Below are positions 54,867-63,708 of a DNA stretch of 64,000 bases, piece after piece. The position numbers were made by a program, and so were the translations under genes. Origin of the DNA: Selenomonadaceae bacterium (GTDB lineage Bacteria; Bacillota; Negativicutes; Selenomonadales; Selenomonadaceae). Below the pieces are notes generated by a model. The model searched no databases and was not told the origin of the DNA. It saw nothing but the letters and a program-made list of their open reading frames with translations. The first letter of the stretch is position 1. Each line of letters begins with the position of its first letter. The stretch is from contig JAILRS010000028.1 in NCBI GenBank assembly GCA_024698045.1, positions 1 to 64,000 on the forward strand, given 5' to 3'.

Positions 54867-55502
54867 TTGAAATTTTATCCGAAAATCTTAGCGATGTTGA
54901 CGTTATGTGTATTCATTCCGCCGCTCGGTTGGCTTGTCATGTATAAAGTTTCGCCGTTCGATAGGAGGACGAATATTTTTATCGCGATTGCATGCGCGGC
55001 TTTTTTTGTCTACGCACAAGTTGCCGCCGGTAATCTCGATGCGATTTTGGGTACCGAGCGCAAAAGTTTTGAAGTTCGTTTGACGCCCGAAGAATTCCGT
55101 AAAAATTTTAACTCCTCTGCGCAGAAATTCGCGCCTAATCTTTCATTGGAAATCCCCGACTCTTTTATCGTTAAGGACAGGAAGTTTAACTACTCTTTCG
55201 CAACGAATATCACGCTTGAGGGCACGATTAACGACGAGGATAAAATTACCGAGCTGAAAATTTTCGCCGCGCCCGTCAATAAAGATGAATCATTTCAAAC
55301 TATAAACGTCCTCGGCTTGCTGATTGCAACTTTAAATCCCGAATTGGATATTGACGATCGCAGTGAAGTTATTCGCGACCTGCGTATGTTGAAAAACGTA
55401 TCTACGGAAGAGGCTTACGATTGGACGACAACACGCGGCAAAGTCAAATATTCCGTACATTCCGACAAGGGACAATCTACTTTCACCGCGGAACTTTTGT
55501 AA
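54867..55502 (+). CDS. Membrane-anchored protein of unknown function
   Basis: I do not recognise the family. The 211-residue product has two hydrophobic segments (about residues 7-24 and 34-52) and then a soluble region from about residue 60 with FEVRLTPEEFRKNFNSSAQ and several beta segments (FNYSFATNITLEGTIND). The layout is of a small anchored periplasmic protein. TTG 54867 has GAGGGGAG about 8 nt upstream, and a promoter is present. A bidirectional terminator follows. Confidence 0.75.
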   Translation: MKFYPKILAMLTLCVFIPPLGWLVMYKVSPFDRRTNIFIAIACAAFFVYAQVAAGNLDAILGTERKSFEVRLTPEEFRKNFNSSAQKFAPNLSLEIPDSFIVKDRKFNYSFATNITLEGTINDEDKITELKIFAAPVNKDESFQTINVLGLLIATLNPELDIDDRSEVIRDLRMLKNVSTEEAYDWTTTRGKVKYSVHSDKGQSTFTAELL

Positions 55503-55530
55503 ACGACGACACAAAAATTTTTCGACAAAA

Positions 55531-55575
55531 AAAACTTCGGCAACCGTGATTCACTCACCGCCCGAAGTTTTTTTA
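55531..55575. terminator. Bidirectional terminator
   Basis: AAAACTTCGG (55531-55540) pairs with CCGAAGTTTT (55562-55571), with A- and T-runs on the outer sides. It serves the unknown gene and the convergent symporter gene. Confidence 0.87.
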
Positions 55576-55591
55576 TATTACTGCGCAGAAA

Positions 55592-57043
55592 TTATTTCTT
55601 GGTCTTATCGATACCCCACGCAAAAATTCCGTCCTTATTCGGTATGATATTCGGATTAAATACGGGCTCTTTGATTCCGCGTTTTTTCTGCGAAATATAA
55701 TCGTCAAGCGCAATGAAAACATATTTACTCAGCTGCGCGATTGCGTAAAGGTTGGTAACAGCAAGCATAGCCATAAATAAATCCGATAAATCCCAAATAA
55801 AATTCAATTCGGCGAAGGCACCAAACAAAACCATAGCAATAACCCCGACGCGGAAAATATTCATGCCGTGCCGATAAAATATGCCGTCATTCCTGTCGGA
55901 GTCGACACATTTTAAAAATTCGATGTTGATTTCGCCATAGTAATAGTTACCGATAATCGAACTTAATGCAAACATGAAAACTATTACCGCCAAAACTTGC
56001 ATGGCATAATCGCCGTAAACTCCGGCAAGAGAAATTTGCACAAGCGATACACCCGTTAAATTTCCGCCGATAACATATTGTTCCGAAAGTAGGACAGCGA
56101 ACGCCGTAGCACTGCAAACGATTATTGTATCGACATAGACGCCTGCCGCTTGAATAAGACCTTGACGAACGGGATGATTTGCATTTGCGGTCGCCGCGGC
56201 ATTCGGTACGGTACCTTCTCCGGCTTCGTTTGAAAATAAACCGCGTCGCACACCCGTCATTAAAACGGTAGCGAAACCACCGCCGACAGCTGCCTGCGGA
56301 GTAAAGGCATCGTGAATTATCATCGCGAACATGCCGGGTACTTTGTCAATGTTTATGATTGCGACAATCAAAACGCTGATTAAATAAAATCCTGCCATGG
56401 ACGGGACAATCATTTCGGTAAACTTTGCGACACGATGAGCACCGCCGAAAATTGTCATTGCCGTCAAGGTTGCGACAACAAAACCCGTGACGACATGATT
56501 TATGTTAAAGGCAGTTTCAAAAGCATTGACGATTGTATTTGTCTGCACGGCGGCGCATATAAATCCGAAAGTACACAAAATCAGAACGGCAAACAATTTC
56601 GCCAAATTTTCCATGTGCAGAGTGTTGCAAATGTAATAGGCGGGGCCTCCGTAAAAACCGCCGTCCTCTTTGGGTAATTTGTAAATCTGCGCCAATGTAC
56701 TCTCAACAAAACCCGTAGCGCAACCGATAAAGGCGACAACCCACATCCAAAAGATTGCGCCTGCGCCGCCCATGACAATCGCAATTGCGACACCTGCAAT
56801 GTTACCGACACCGACGCGCGCCGCCGTAGATACGCAAAACGCTTGAAAGCCGCTGATTTCTTTGCCGACGGTTGTATCTCCGGCACTGCTCAAAATCAAT
56901 CTGAACATTTCTTTTATCAAACGTAACTGAACAAATTTAGTGCGCAGAGTGTAAAAGATACCCGAACCGATTAGCGCGATTATTACTACGTAAGTCCAAA
57001 GAAAATAATTAATGTTGTTAACTATGTCGTTTAAAATTTCCAT
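55592..57043 (-). CDS. Alanine or glycine:Na+ symporter (AGCS family)
   Basis: This 483-residue protein has about ten membrane segments. The motifs GVGNIAGVAIAI, NEAGEGTVPNAAATA and the CTFGFICAAVQTN region are typical of the alanine or glycine:cation symporter family, which imports alanine or glycine with sodium. ATG 57043 has AAAGGAG. It is a lone gene, with the terminator at 55531-55575. Confidence 0.93.
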   Translation of the reverse strand: MEILNDIVNNINYFLWTYVVIIALIGSGIFYTLRTKFVQLRLIKEMFRLILSSAGDTTVGKEISGFQAFCVSTAARVGVGNIAGVAIAIVMGGAGAIFWMWVVAFIGCATGFVESTLAQIYKLPKEDGGFYGGPAYYICNTLHMENLAKLFAVLILCTFGFICAAVQTNTIVNAFETAFNINHVVTGFVVATLTAMTIFGGAHRVAKFTEMIVPSMAGFYLISVLIVAIINIDKVPGMFAMIIHDAFTPQAAVGGGFATVLMTGVRRGLFSNEAGEGTVPNAAATANANHPVRQGLIQAAGVYVDTIIVCSATAFAVLLSEQYVIGGNLTGVSLVQISLAGVYGDYAMQVLAVIVFMFALSSIIGNYYYGEINIEFLKCVDSDRNDGIFYRHGMNIFRVGVIAMVLFGAFAELNFIWDLSDLFMAMLAVTNLYAIAQLSKYVFIALDDYISQKKRGIKEPVFNPNIIPNKDGIFAWGIDKTKK

Positions 57044-57177
57044 GTATCAAACTCCTTTAACCGAAATAAATTGTGGCGCTAAAGATAATCCGCCGCAACA
57101 TTCGCGATAAATTTTAACATACTATCGGAAACCCTGTAGCAAAAAATCCGCGCCATCTTTTGCAAAATATGTTTTCG

Positions 57178-57206
57178 TTGACGCGAAAAGACAACTGGTT
57201 TAATAT
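57178..57206 (+). promoter_or_regulatory. Promoter of the yggS-sepF-ylmH-divIVA cluster
   Basis: TTGACG (57178-57183) and TAATAT (57201-57206) are 17 bp apart, 38 bp before the TTG start of yggS. Confidence 0.6.
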
Positions 57207-57244
57207 AAGCACGTGAAAAATTTTTCATCGGAGGTGTAGAGAGC

Positions 57245-57934
57245 TTGAACATAGCAGAAAACTTTCGGACGGTGCTGGACGAAATTGAAACTGCTAGACA
57301 AAAACGCACTTCAAATGTTGACGAGCCGATAAAGTTGATTGCGGTCACGAAAAATCACGACGTGACGGCAATGCGCGAGGCAATAGATGCCGGCGCAACC
57401 GATATCGGAGAAAATCGAGTGCAGGAGGCGACGGAAAAATTTCCCGTCCTCGAGCGCAACGTAACTCGTCATTTAATCGGACACCTGCAGACAAATAAAG
57501 TCAAACAGGCAGTCAAACTTTTCGATGTAATTCAATCGGTGGACAGTATTCGCTTGGCGACGGCTCTTGATAAAGCGGCGTCGGGCACGGAAAAAATTCA
57601 AGATGTGTTGATTCAAGTCAACGCGGCACGAGAACCGCAAAAGTCGGGCGTACTGCTCGAGGATTTCGATTCGCTGATTCAATTCGTCGACGGCGCGGAT
57701 AATCTTCGTCTGCGCGGTTTGATGATGATCGCGCCGATTGTATCCGATGCCGAAGAATGCAGACCGCTTTTCAAGAAGATGCGTGAGATTTTCGACGCGC
57801 TCAAACCCTCGCGAAAAGATTTTGATTTGCTGTCGATGGGTATGTCACATGATTACGGCGTTGCGGTGCAAGAAGGCGCAAACGTTGTAAGAGTGGGCAC
57901 GGCGATTTTCGGCGCAAGAAACTATCAAAACTAA
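57245..57934 (+). CDS. PLP homeostasis protein YggS/YlmE family
   Basis: This pyridoxal-phosphate-binding protein keeps PLP balance. Motifs are KLIAVTKNHD with the PLP lysine, GENRVQEATEKF, HLIGHLQTNKVK and the C-terminal LSMGMSHDYGVAVQEGANVVRVGTAIFG block (in pieces). It has 229 residues. TTG 57245 has GGAGGTG. The order yggS-sepF-ylmH matches the Firmicute ylm cluster. Confidence 0.93.
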   Translation: MNIAENFRTVLDEIETARQKRTSNVDEPIKLIAVTKNHDVTAMREAIDAGATDIGENRVQEATEKFPVLERNVTRHLIGHLQTNKVKQAVKLFDVIQSVDSIRLATALDKAASGTEKIQDVLIQVNAAREPQKSGVLLEDFDSLIQFVDGADNLRLRGLMMIAPIVSDAEECRPLFKKMREIFDALKPSRKDFDLLSMGMSHDYGVAVQEGANVVRVGTAIFGARNYQN

Positions 57935-58008
57935 ACAAGATATCAACGAAAATTTTCCTGCTGTTTATAGCGGCTTAAATTATTTTTTCCGGAGAGGAGT
58001 TTCATTGA

Positions 58009-58530
58009 ATGGAAATAATAGACAAATTCAGTAAATCGCTCGGACTTGCCGAACAGGAAGAGGGAACGGACGAAGCGCAAACAATTAACGAAACACAAAC
58101 AGTTAAAGAAGAGCCGCCCGAGCAAAAACGTAGAAAAAATTCCGTGGGACGCAATGTGATAAATTTTAATACGGCGGTGAGGGATAATCTAATGACAAAT
58201 TCAAATAACAACAATATCAACTTCAAGAATACTAACAAGTCAAAAATAGCGACGGTATGTCCGAAAAGTTTTGATGACGACGCGAAAGTTATTGCGGATT
58301 TTCTGCGCGACGATATTCCCGTTATCATCAATCTTGATAATGTAAATCCCGAAGAGGCACGCCGTATAATTGACTTTGCGCTCGGTACGACTTACGCGAT
58401 AGAGGGCGATGTGCAACAGGTTAACCCGAAGGTTTTTGTTTGTACGCCACAAACCTCAATGGTTACTTTCCATAGAGACGAAGAAAAACAAAACGATCGC
58501 GATTTTTCTTGGCTCACGCGCAAAATATAA
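58009..58530 (+). CDS. sepF: Cell division protein SepF
   Basis: SepF binds FtsZ and membrane and helps shape the division ring. An N-terminal membrane-binding helix (MEIIDKFSKSLGLAE) is followed by a long charged Asn/Gln-rich linker and the SepF core (about residues 80-160, PKSFDDDAKVIADFLRDDIPVI and NPEEARRIIDFALGTTYAI). It has 173 residues. ATG 58009 has GGAGAGGAG. The linker includes an Asn-rich stretch (SNNNNI). Confidence 0.93.
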   Translation: MEIIDKFSKSLGLAEQEEGTDEAQTINETQTVKEEPPEQKRRKNSVGRNVINFNTAVRDNLMTNSNNNNINFKNTNKSKIATVCPKSFDDDAKVIADFLRDDIPVIINLDNVNPEEARRIIDFALGTTYAIEGDVQQVNPKVFVCTPQTSMVTFHRDEEKQNDRDFSWLTRKI

Positions 58531-58545
58531 GTAGGTACAGTCAAT

Positions 58546-59337
58546 ATGCATGATGACGCAAGAGAAAAAATTATTCGCTACTACAAAGGTACAGAAGGCG
58601 AAGATATTGCCGTCAAGCTGGTTGACTTTGCCGTGCAGGCGATAAAAAATCGCAGATGCAAACTCGTCGGATTCCTGTCACCATTCGAACAGGAGATGGC
58701 GGGGACGATTGCAAAAAGTTTGGGCGAACTGAATATTGATTTTGACGGAGGATATCGCGGCGCGGAAAGACAACGCGCGGCGTTTTGTCATGAAGATTTT
58801 CGGGGCACGCCAAATTTTGAGATTGCAGTGGTAAAGGCCGAATGGAACGGAGAATTTGCCAGGCTGGGGCATCGTGACGTATTGGGCTCGATAATGAGTT
58901 TGGGTGTGGATCGTTCTTGTATCGGCGATATCATTGCGACAAAAGACAATGCGCGGCTTATCGTCGACCAAAAGATGTGTGATTACTTCGTTGCGAATCT
59001 AACGCAAATCGGCTCAACACCCGTCAAGACAACCGTCGACGAATTGGAAAACATTTCGCCTAAGGAAGAGCGTACGAAAGAAATAAAATCTACGGTGGCA
59101 TCGCTCAGAATCGATTCGATAGCGGCGGTAGGCTTTGGGATGTCGCGCAGCAAGGCGGCACAAGAAATTTCCGCCGAAAAAATAAAATTGAATTGGCAGA
59201 CTGTAAAGAGTGCTTCGCAGACAATAAAGGTCGGCGATATCTTGAGTATGCGCGGTCGCGGTCGTTTGGAGGTCGCCGAAATTCGCGGACAGACTAAAAA
59301 AGGGCGCGTAGGTGTTTTGTTGAAAAGATTCTTTTGA
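58546..59337 (+). CDS. ylmH: S4-domain RNA-binding protein YlmH
   Basis: This is a YlmH family protein of 263 residues with a C-terminal S4 RNA-binding domain (about residues 185-258: SIAAVGFGMSRSKAAQEIS and VGDILSMRGRGRLEVAEI). In Bacillus it lies in the ylm division cluster and has been linked to rescue of stalled ribosomes. ATG 58546 has only a weak AGGT site. It follows sepF by 15 bp. Confidence 0.9.
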   Translation: MHDDAREKIIRYYKGTEGEDIAVKLVDFAVQAIKNRRCKLVGFLSPFEQEMAGTIAKSLGELNIDFDGGYRGAERQRAAFCHEDFRGTPNFEIAVVKAEWNGEFARLGHRDVLGSIMSLGVDRSCIGDIIATKDNARLIVDQKMCDYFVANLTQIGSTPVKTTVDELENISPKEERTKEIKSTVASLRIDSIAAVGFGMSRSKAAQEISAEKIKLNWQTVKSASQTIKVGDILSMRGRGRLEVAEIRGQTKKGRVGVLLKRFF

Positions 59338-59382
59338 TAAATTTTTCCCTACAAAAAATTTTCGGAAAGGGGCGATTTGTAA

Positions 59383-59802
59383 ATGACGGACGAAGAAATG
59401 AGTAAGTGCAGAAAAATAATTCACGGACACGCGGCCGCGGCGGCGGCAGGAAATTTAGTGCCGATACCCGGAGTAGGTTTGGCAGCGGATACCGTGACAA
59501 TGACTACAATGGCAATGGCGTTGGCCTCGGTCTTCGGCGGCTCGATAACCGAATCGGTCGCAAAAAATATGGCTACCAACGCAATCATTGCCGCGATAAA
59601 AAAGCAACCTGCTAAAATCATAGCAAAGGAAATTTCAAAGGTAGTGCCGTTTGTGGGACAACTTGTCGCGCCGTCAATCAGCGTGGCAATGCTTGAATCC
59701 GCAGGTTGGTTGTTGGCGGAAGATTTGGATGCCCGTCGTACAAATCCGAATCCTCACCCCGTATTGTTGAACGACGAAAACCCTAAACCAAAGGGCTTTT
59801 GA
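59383..59802 (+). CDS. DUF697-like protein with glycine/alanine-rich membrane helices
   Basis: This 139-residue protein has a hydrophobic core (HGHAAAAAAGNLVPIPGVGL, then TMTTMAMALASVFG) like DUF697/YcjF domains, plus a second hydrophobic helix pair (VVPFVGQLVAPSISVAMLES). A polar tail rich in Asn and Pro follows. It sits inside the ylm cluster, where ylmG is absent. GAAAGGGG precedes ATG 59383. A role in division is not established. Confidence 0.8.
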   Translation: MTDEEMSKCRKIIHGHAAAAAAGNLVPIPGVGLAADTVTMTTMAMALASVFGGSITESVAKNMATNAIIAAIKKQPAKIIAKEISKVVPFVGQLVAPSISVAMLESAGWLLAEDLDARRTNPNPHPVLLNDENPKPKGF

Positions 59803-59837
59803 TAATTTATTTAGTTTGAAATTTGGAGGCGATATTT

Positions 59838-60629
59838 TTGCTTACGCCAATGGAAATTCACGATCATGAGTTTAAAAAAAGTTTTCGCGGTTACAGTGAA
59901 AACGAAGTTGATGATTTTCTTGATATCGTGGTAAGAGATTTTGAACAGCTTTTACGCGATAAAGAACAGTTACAACAGATGTTAAAGACCAACGATAAGG
60001 AATTGGCACATTATCGCAGTTTGGAAAAGACATTAAACGAAACATTGATGGTGGCGCAGCGTACCAGTGACGAGATAATCGGCGCCGCAAAGAAAAACGC
60101 CGAAGAGTTACGCGAAAATGCAAAGACCGAATGTAAAAATATGCGCGACAAAGCCGAACACGAGGCAAAACAAATGTTAGACAGTGCCAACGCAAAACGT
60201 GACGCGGTCTTGCAGGAATACGATAAATTTGTTCGCGATAAAAATGCCTTCTTGATGAAACTGCGTACGATTCTCGAATCGGAACTGTCAATCACCGTGC
60301 AGATGTTGGAAGATGTTCCGCATGTCGACGAGTTTGTCGGAGCTGCTCCGGTTGACGAGAAAACCACTGAGCCCAAAGTCGAGCCCGTTGAAAAAAACCC
60401 CGTCGAAGAAAAGACAGTCGAGCCCGCTGTTAAACCTGTTGCCGCCGAAATGTCTTTGCCCGAAATTCTCAAAAGTAAGTTGGAGAAATCCGTGGCAGCT
60501 GCTTACAACAAAAAAGTTACCGATGAAAATAAATCAACTGTCGTCGAGAAAAGCGAGGAGGTAACGGACAACACGAAGACTTATCCGCCCGTTAATCCCG
60601 TGTATCAACTCAAGGAGAATTCAAAGTGA
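59838..60629 (+). CDS. divIVA: DivIVA domain cell-division protein
   Basis: This is a DivIVA family protein that marks curved membrane at poles and septa. The N-terminal membrane-binding domain is MLTPMEIHDHEFKKSFRGYS, with ENEVDDFLD. A coiled coil (about residues 25-155) and a Pro/Val/Glu-rich linker (about 175-215) with a short C-terminal helix follow. TTG 59838 has TTTGGAGG 9 nt upstream. It has 263 residues, longer than Bacillus DivIVA because of the C-terminal region. It overlaps lspA by 4 bp. Confidence 0.92.
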   Translation: MLTPMEIHDHEFKKSFRGYSENEVDDFLDIVVRDFEQLLRDKEQLQQMLKTNDKELAHYRSLEKTLNETLMVAQRTSDEIIGAAKKNAEELRENAKTECKNMRDKAEHEAKQMLDSANAKRDAVLQEYDKFVRDKNAFLMKLRTILESELSITVQMLEDVPHVDEFVGAAPVDEKTTEPKVEPVEKNPVEEKTVEPAVKPVAAEMSLPEILKSKLEKSVAAAYNKKVTDENKSTVVEKSEEVTDNTKTYPPVNPVYQLKENSK

Positions 60630-61117
60630 AATTTATCGCCAAAGCATTCGCGCATTGGGATAGAATATTATTTTTATTCATTGTCTTGCTGGATCAATTG
60701 ACGAAAGCAATAGTAGTCAAAACAATGGTTCCGGGTCAAACCGTTTCGCTGATACAAGATGTTTTTCATTTGACATACGTCTTGAATCCGGGGGCGGCAT
60801 TCGGAATCCTGTCGAATCAACGAATCTTTTTACTGTTAATCGGCGCGGTGCTGATTGTGGTTACCGCATATTTTTATCCCATGCTGAAAAAAGCAAGTCT
60901 TTGTTTGCAAGTCGGTGCGTCAATGATTTTGAGCGGCGCAGTCGCAAATTTAATCGACAGAATACAAACCGGTTACGTGGTTGACTTCCTTGACTTCAGA
61001 ATTTGGCCGGTCTTCAATATTGCGGATATAGCAATCGTATCGGGTATGGTGCTCATGGTTTACACGATAATATTTCGCCTCGACGAGTCGACGGTAAAAA
61101 TTCGGCGGGTGCGTTGA
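60626..61117 (+). CDS. lspA: Lipoprotein signal peptidase
   Basis: This membrane aspartic peptidase removes signal peptides from lipid-modified prolipoproteins. The catalytic Asp111 (VANLIDR) and Asp134 (FNIADIAI) are present, with DQLTKAIV and NPGAAFGIL. It has 163 residues and four membrane segments. The start GTG 60626 overlaps the divIVA stop. It would process the lipoprotein encoded at 6551. Confidence 0.96.
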   Translation: MKFIAKAFAHWDRILFLFIVLLDQLTKAIVVKTMVPGQTVSLIQDVFHLTYVLNPGAAFGILSNQRIFLLLIGAVLIVVTAYFYPMLKKASLCLQVGASMILSGAVANLIDRIQTGYVVDFLDFRIWPVFNIADIAIVSGMVLMVYTIIFRLDESTVKIRRVR

Positions 61118-61118
61118 T

Positions 61119-62036
61119 ATGTCAAAATCATTGCTTGCGGAAGCCGCGGATAAGGGTAAACGTTTAGACAGTTGGCTTAACGAAAAATTTCCCGATAATT
61201 CGCGTTCGCATATTCAAAAATTAATTTCCGACGGACTTGTAACAGTTGACGGTAAAAACGTCAAGGCAAGTTATAAAATTTCGGGAGGTGAGATGATTGA
61301 CGTTGACGAGGGTACGGCGAAAGAGGTCGAGTATCTGCCCGAAAATTTGCCGCTCGATATTCTTTACGAAGACGCCGATATAATTGTCGTGAACAAAGCG
61401 CGCGGCATGACGGTACACCCTGCCGAAACCGTCGCCAACGGGACATTGGTTAACGCTTTACTTTATCATTGCAAAGATTTGTCGGGCATTAACGGCGTTA
61501 AGCGTCCCGGCATCGTCCACCGTTTGGACAAAGATACTTCGGGCGTTATGGTTGTGGCTAAAAACGATAACGCTCATATTAATTTAGCCGAGCAGATTAA
61601 AAGCAAAACGGCAACGAGAACTTATTTGGCTATCGTTTACGGCGTTGTTACCGACAGCAAGGGAATTATCACGGGAGCTATCGGGCGCGATAAGAACGAT
61701 CGTAAAAAAATGGCAATCACGCCCGACGGAAAACCGGCAATAACCGAATTTAAAGTCCTTGAACGTTTCGACGGTTATACTTACGTCGAATGTAAATTAC
61801 AGACGGGAAGGACTCATCAAATTCGCGTTCACATGACGGCAATCGGGCATCCTCTTATCGGTGACACAAAGTACACCAAGAGAAAAAATTTCTTTGATAT
61901 CGACGGACAAGCATTACATTCGCATACTTTGACCTTAACACATCCCGTCACGGGCGAAGTATTAAGCTTTACTGCTCCCCTACCCGATGACATGAAAAAT
62001 ATTTTGACGCAGTTGAAATCATCGCGCGAAAAATAA
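61119..62036 (+). CDS. rluD: 23S rRNA pseudouridine synthase RluD-type
   Basis: This enzyme isomerises uridines in 23S rRNA. An N-terminal S4 domain (about residues 12-60) is followed by the RluA catalytic domain with HRLDKDTSGVMV (Asp137 catalytic), and GRTHQIRVHM near residue 228. It has 305 residues. It begins 1 bp after lspA, the conserved lspA-rluD (ylyB) pairing of Firmicutes. Confidence 0.95.
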   Translation: MSKSLLAEAADKGKRLDSWLNEKFPDNSRSHIQKLISDGLVTVDGKNVKASYKISGGEMIDVDEGTAKEVEYLPENLPLDILYEDADIIVVNKARGMTVHPAETVANGTLVNALLYHCKDLSGINGVKRPGIVHRLDKDTSGVMVVAKNDNAHINLAEQIKSKTATRTYLAIVYGVVTDSKGIITGAIGRDKNDRKKMAITPDGKPAITEFKVLERFDGYTYVECKLQTGRTHQIRVHMTAIGHPLIGDTKYTKRKNFFDIDGQALHSHTLTLTHPVTGEVLSFTAPLPDDMKNILTQLKSSREK

Positions 62037-62108
62037 TGTGTCACCGTTATATTTTGGTTGATTCATAATCCGAAATTAACAATGTTTCTACGAAAGGATT
62101 GAGTAGAT

Positions 62109-63638
62109 TTGTTTATCGAAGCGTTATCACCAATCCTGTGGCTTGTTATCGCGCTGAGCATTTTGAAATTGCCTGCGTGGAAAGCTTGTCCCGTTGCCCT
62201 GGTAATTTCTTTTATCATGGCAAATCAATTTTTCTACTTACCGTTGCAAGATACGATTACCGCAACTTTGGAAGGCGTCGCGCTGGCGTGCTGGCCTATT
62301 TTGGCTGTCATCATCGCGGCGATTTTTACTTATAACTTGTCCGTTTCCACAAAGAATATGGACAAAATCAAAGACATGTTAAGTTCGGTGAGTACCGATA
62401 AACGCATGTTAATTTTAATCATTGCGTGGGGATTCGGCGGCTTTTTGGAATGTATGTCGGGATTCGGCACGGCAGTAGCTATCGGCGCAAGTATGTTGGT
62501 TAGCGTCGGAGTAAATCCTATTGCCGCGATTATTGCCTGTCTGCTTGCCAATTCAGTTCCCACCGCTTACGGCTCAATCGGTTTGCCGCTTACAACGTTA
62601 TCGAAACTTACCGAATTCGACGCCTCGCAAATCGCAACCTACGCCACAATACAATTAGGTTTCGTCATGATAATAATGCCGTTCATTATGGTCATCGCGT
62701 TCGGCGGTGGTCTCAAAGCTCTGCGCGGAATGATTCCGGCTTGTTTAATCGCGGGTGTCTTTTACTTTATTCCGTCGCTTGCCACTTCCTATTTCATGGG
62801 CGCAGGTCTTGCGGGTGTCGCGGGCGCAATTTTCTCGATGGGTTTTCTCGTCCTCTACGCTAAAAAATTTCCCGTCAAAGATTCCGAATACGAAATCGAC
62901 GACTACGACGCAAACTTTTCTGTCACACCCGGCGAAGCTATCAAAGCTTGGCTCCCGTTCATTCTGATATTTATTTTCTTGATGTTGAGTTCAAAACTTT
63001 TCCCGACGATTCACAATGCGTTGAGTCAAGTAGTTACACGCGTAATGATTTACACGGGCGAAGGCGCAACACCGTATACATTCAGTTGGTTGACCGCCCC
63101 GGGTACTCTGATAATGGCGGCGGCTTTAATCAGCGGTTTTATTCAAAAAGCGTCCGTGAGCGAAATGGCAGGAGTTTTTTCGCGTACGATTAAAACACTC
63201 GTGCCGACGTTTATAACAATCATAACGATAATAAGTACGGCGCGAATCATGGGCTACAGCGGTATGACAACTACAGTCGCAGAAACAACCGTTGCCGCTA
63301 CGGGTATGCTTTATCCGCTGATATCGCCATTTATCGGCTCTGTCGGCGCATTTATAACGGGTTCGGCTACATCAAGTTGCGTACTGCTCGGTAAATTGCA
63401 GGTAGATTCAAGTATCGTTATCGGAGCAACTCAAAATGCTCAGGCGTGGATAGCGGCGGCAAATGCTACCGGTTCGTGCATAGGTAAAATTATTTCTCCG
63501 CAAAGTATAGCGATAGGCGCGGCGGCTGTCGGTGCATTCGGTGTCGAAAGTCAAATCATGAAGTTCGCCGTTAAAGTTTACTTGCCGTTCATTTTGATTA
63601 TGGGTTGCATAATTTATTTCGGGCAGGTCTTATTGTGA
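62109..63638 (+). CDS. lctP: L-lactate permease family transporter
   Basis: This 509-residue protein has about 12 membrane segments and matches the LctP family (ECMSGFGTAVAIGASML, ANSVPTAYGSIGLPLTTLS, TGSATSSCVLLGKLQ near the C-terminus, GKIISPQSIAIGAAAVG). It probably carries L-lactate or a related acid with protons. TTG 62109 has AAAGGATTGAG upstream. A separate BCCT gene begins 70 bp later. Confidence 0.93.
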   Translation: MFIEALSPILWLVIALSILKLPAWKACPVALVISFIMANQFFYLPLQDTITATLEGVALACWPILAVIIAAIFTYNLSVSTKNMDKIKDMLSSVSTDKRMLILIIAWGFGGFLECMSGFGTAVAIGASMLVSVGVNPIAAIIACLLANSVPTAYGSIGLPLTTLSKLTEFDASQIATYATIQLGFVMIIMPFIMVIAFGGGLKALRGMIPACLIAGVFYFIPSLATSYFMGAGLAGVAGAIFSMGFLVLYAKKFPVKDSEYEIDDYDANFSVTPGEAIKAWLPFILIFIFLMLSSKLFPTIHNALSQVVTRVMIYTGEGATPYTFSWLTAPGTLIMAAALISGFIQKASVSEMAGVFSRTIKTLVPTFITIITIISTARIMGYSGMTTTVAETTVAATGMLYPLISPFIGSVGAFITGSATSSCVLLGKLQVDSSIVIGATQNAQAWIAAANATGSCIGKIISPQSIAIGAAAVGAFGVESQIMKFAVKVYLPFILIMGCIIYFGQVLL

Positions 63639-63708
63639 ACATTGGTACATAAAATAAAAGCATAAGGATTTAGTTTTTTTATTGGTTGATTGTATAAAGG
63701 AGTTACGA

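Noticed and set aside
55531-55571. Similarity of the terminator loop (CAACCGTGATTCACTCACCGCC) to the repeat block CAACCGTAATTAATGACCGCG
   Set aside because: Only a short match within a normal bidirectional terminator; no other repeat module is present, so chance is the simpler reading.
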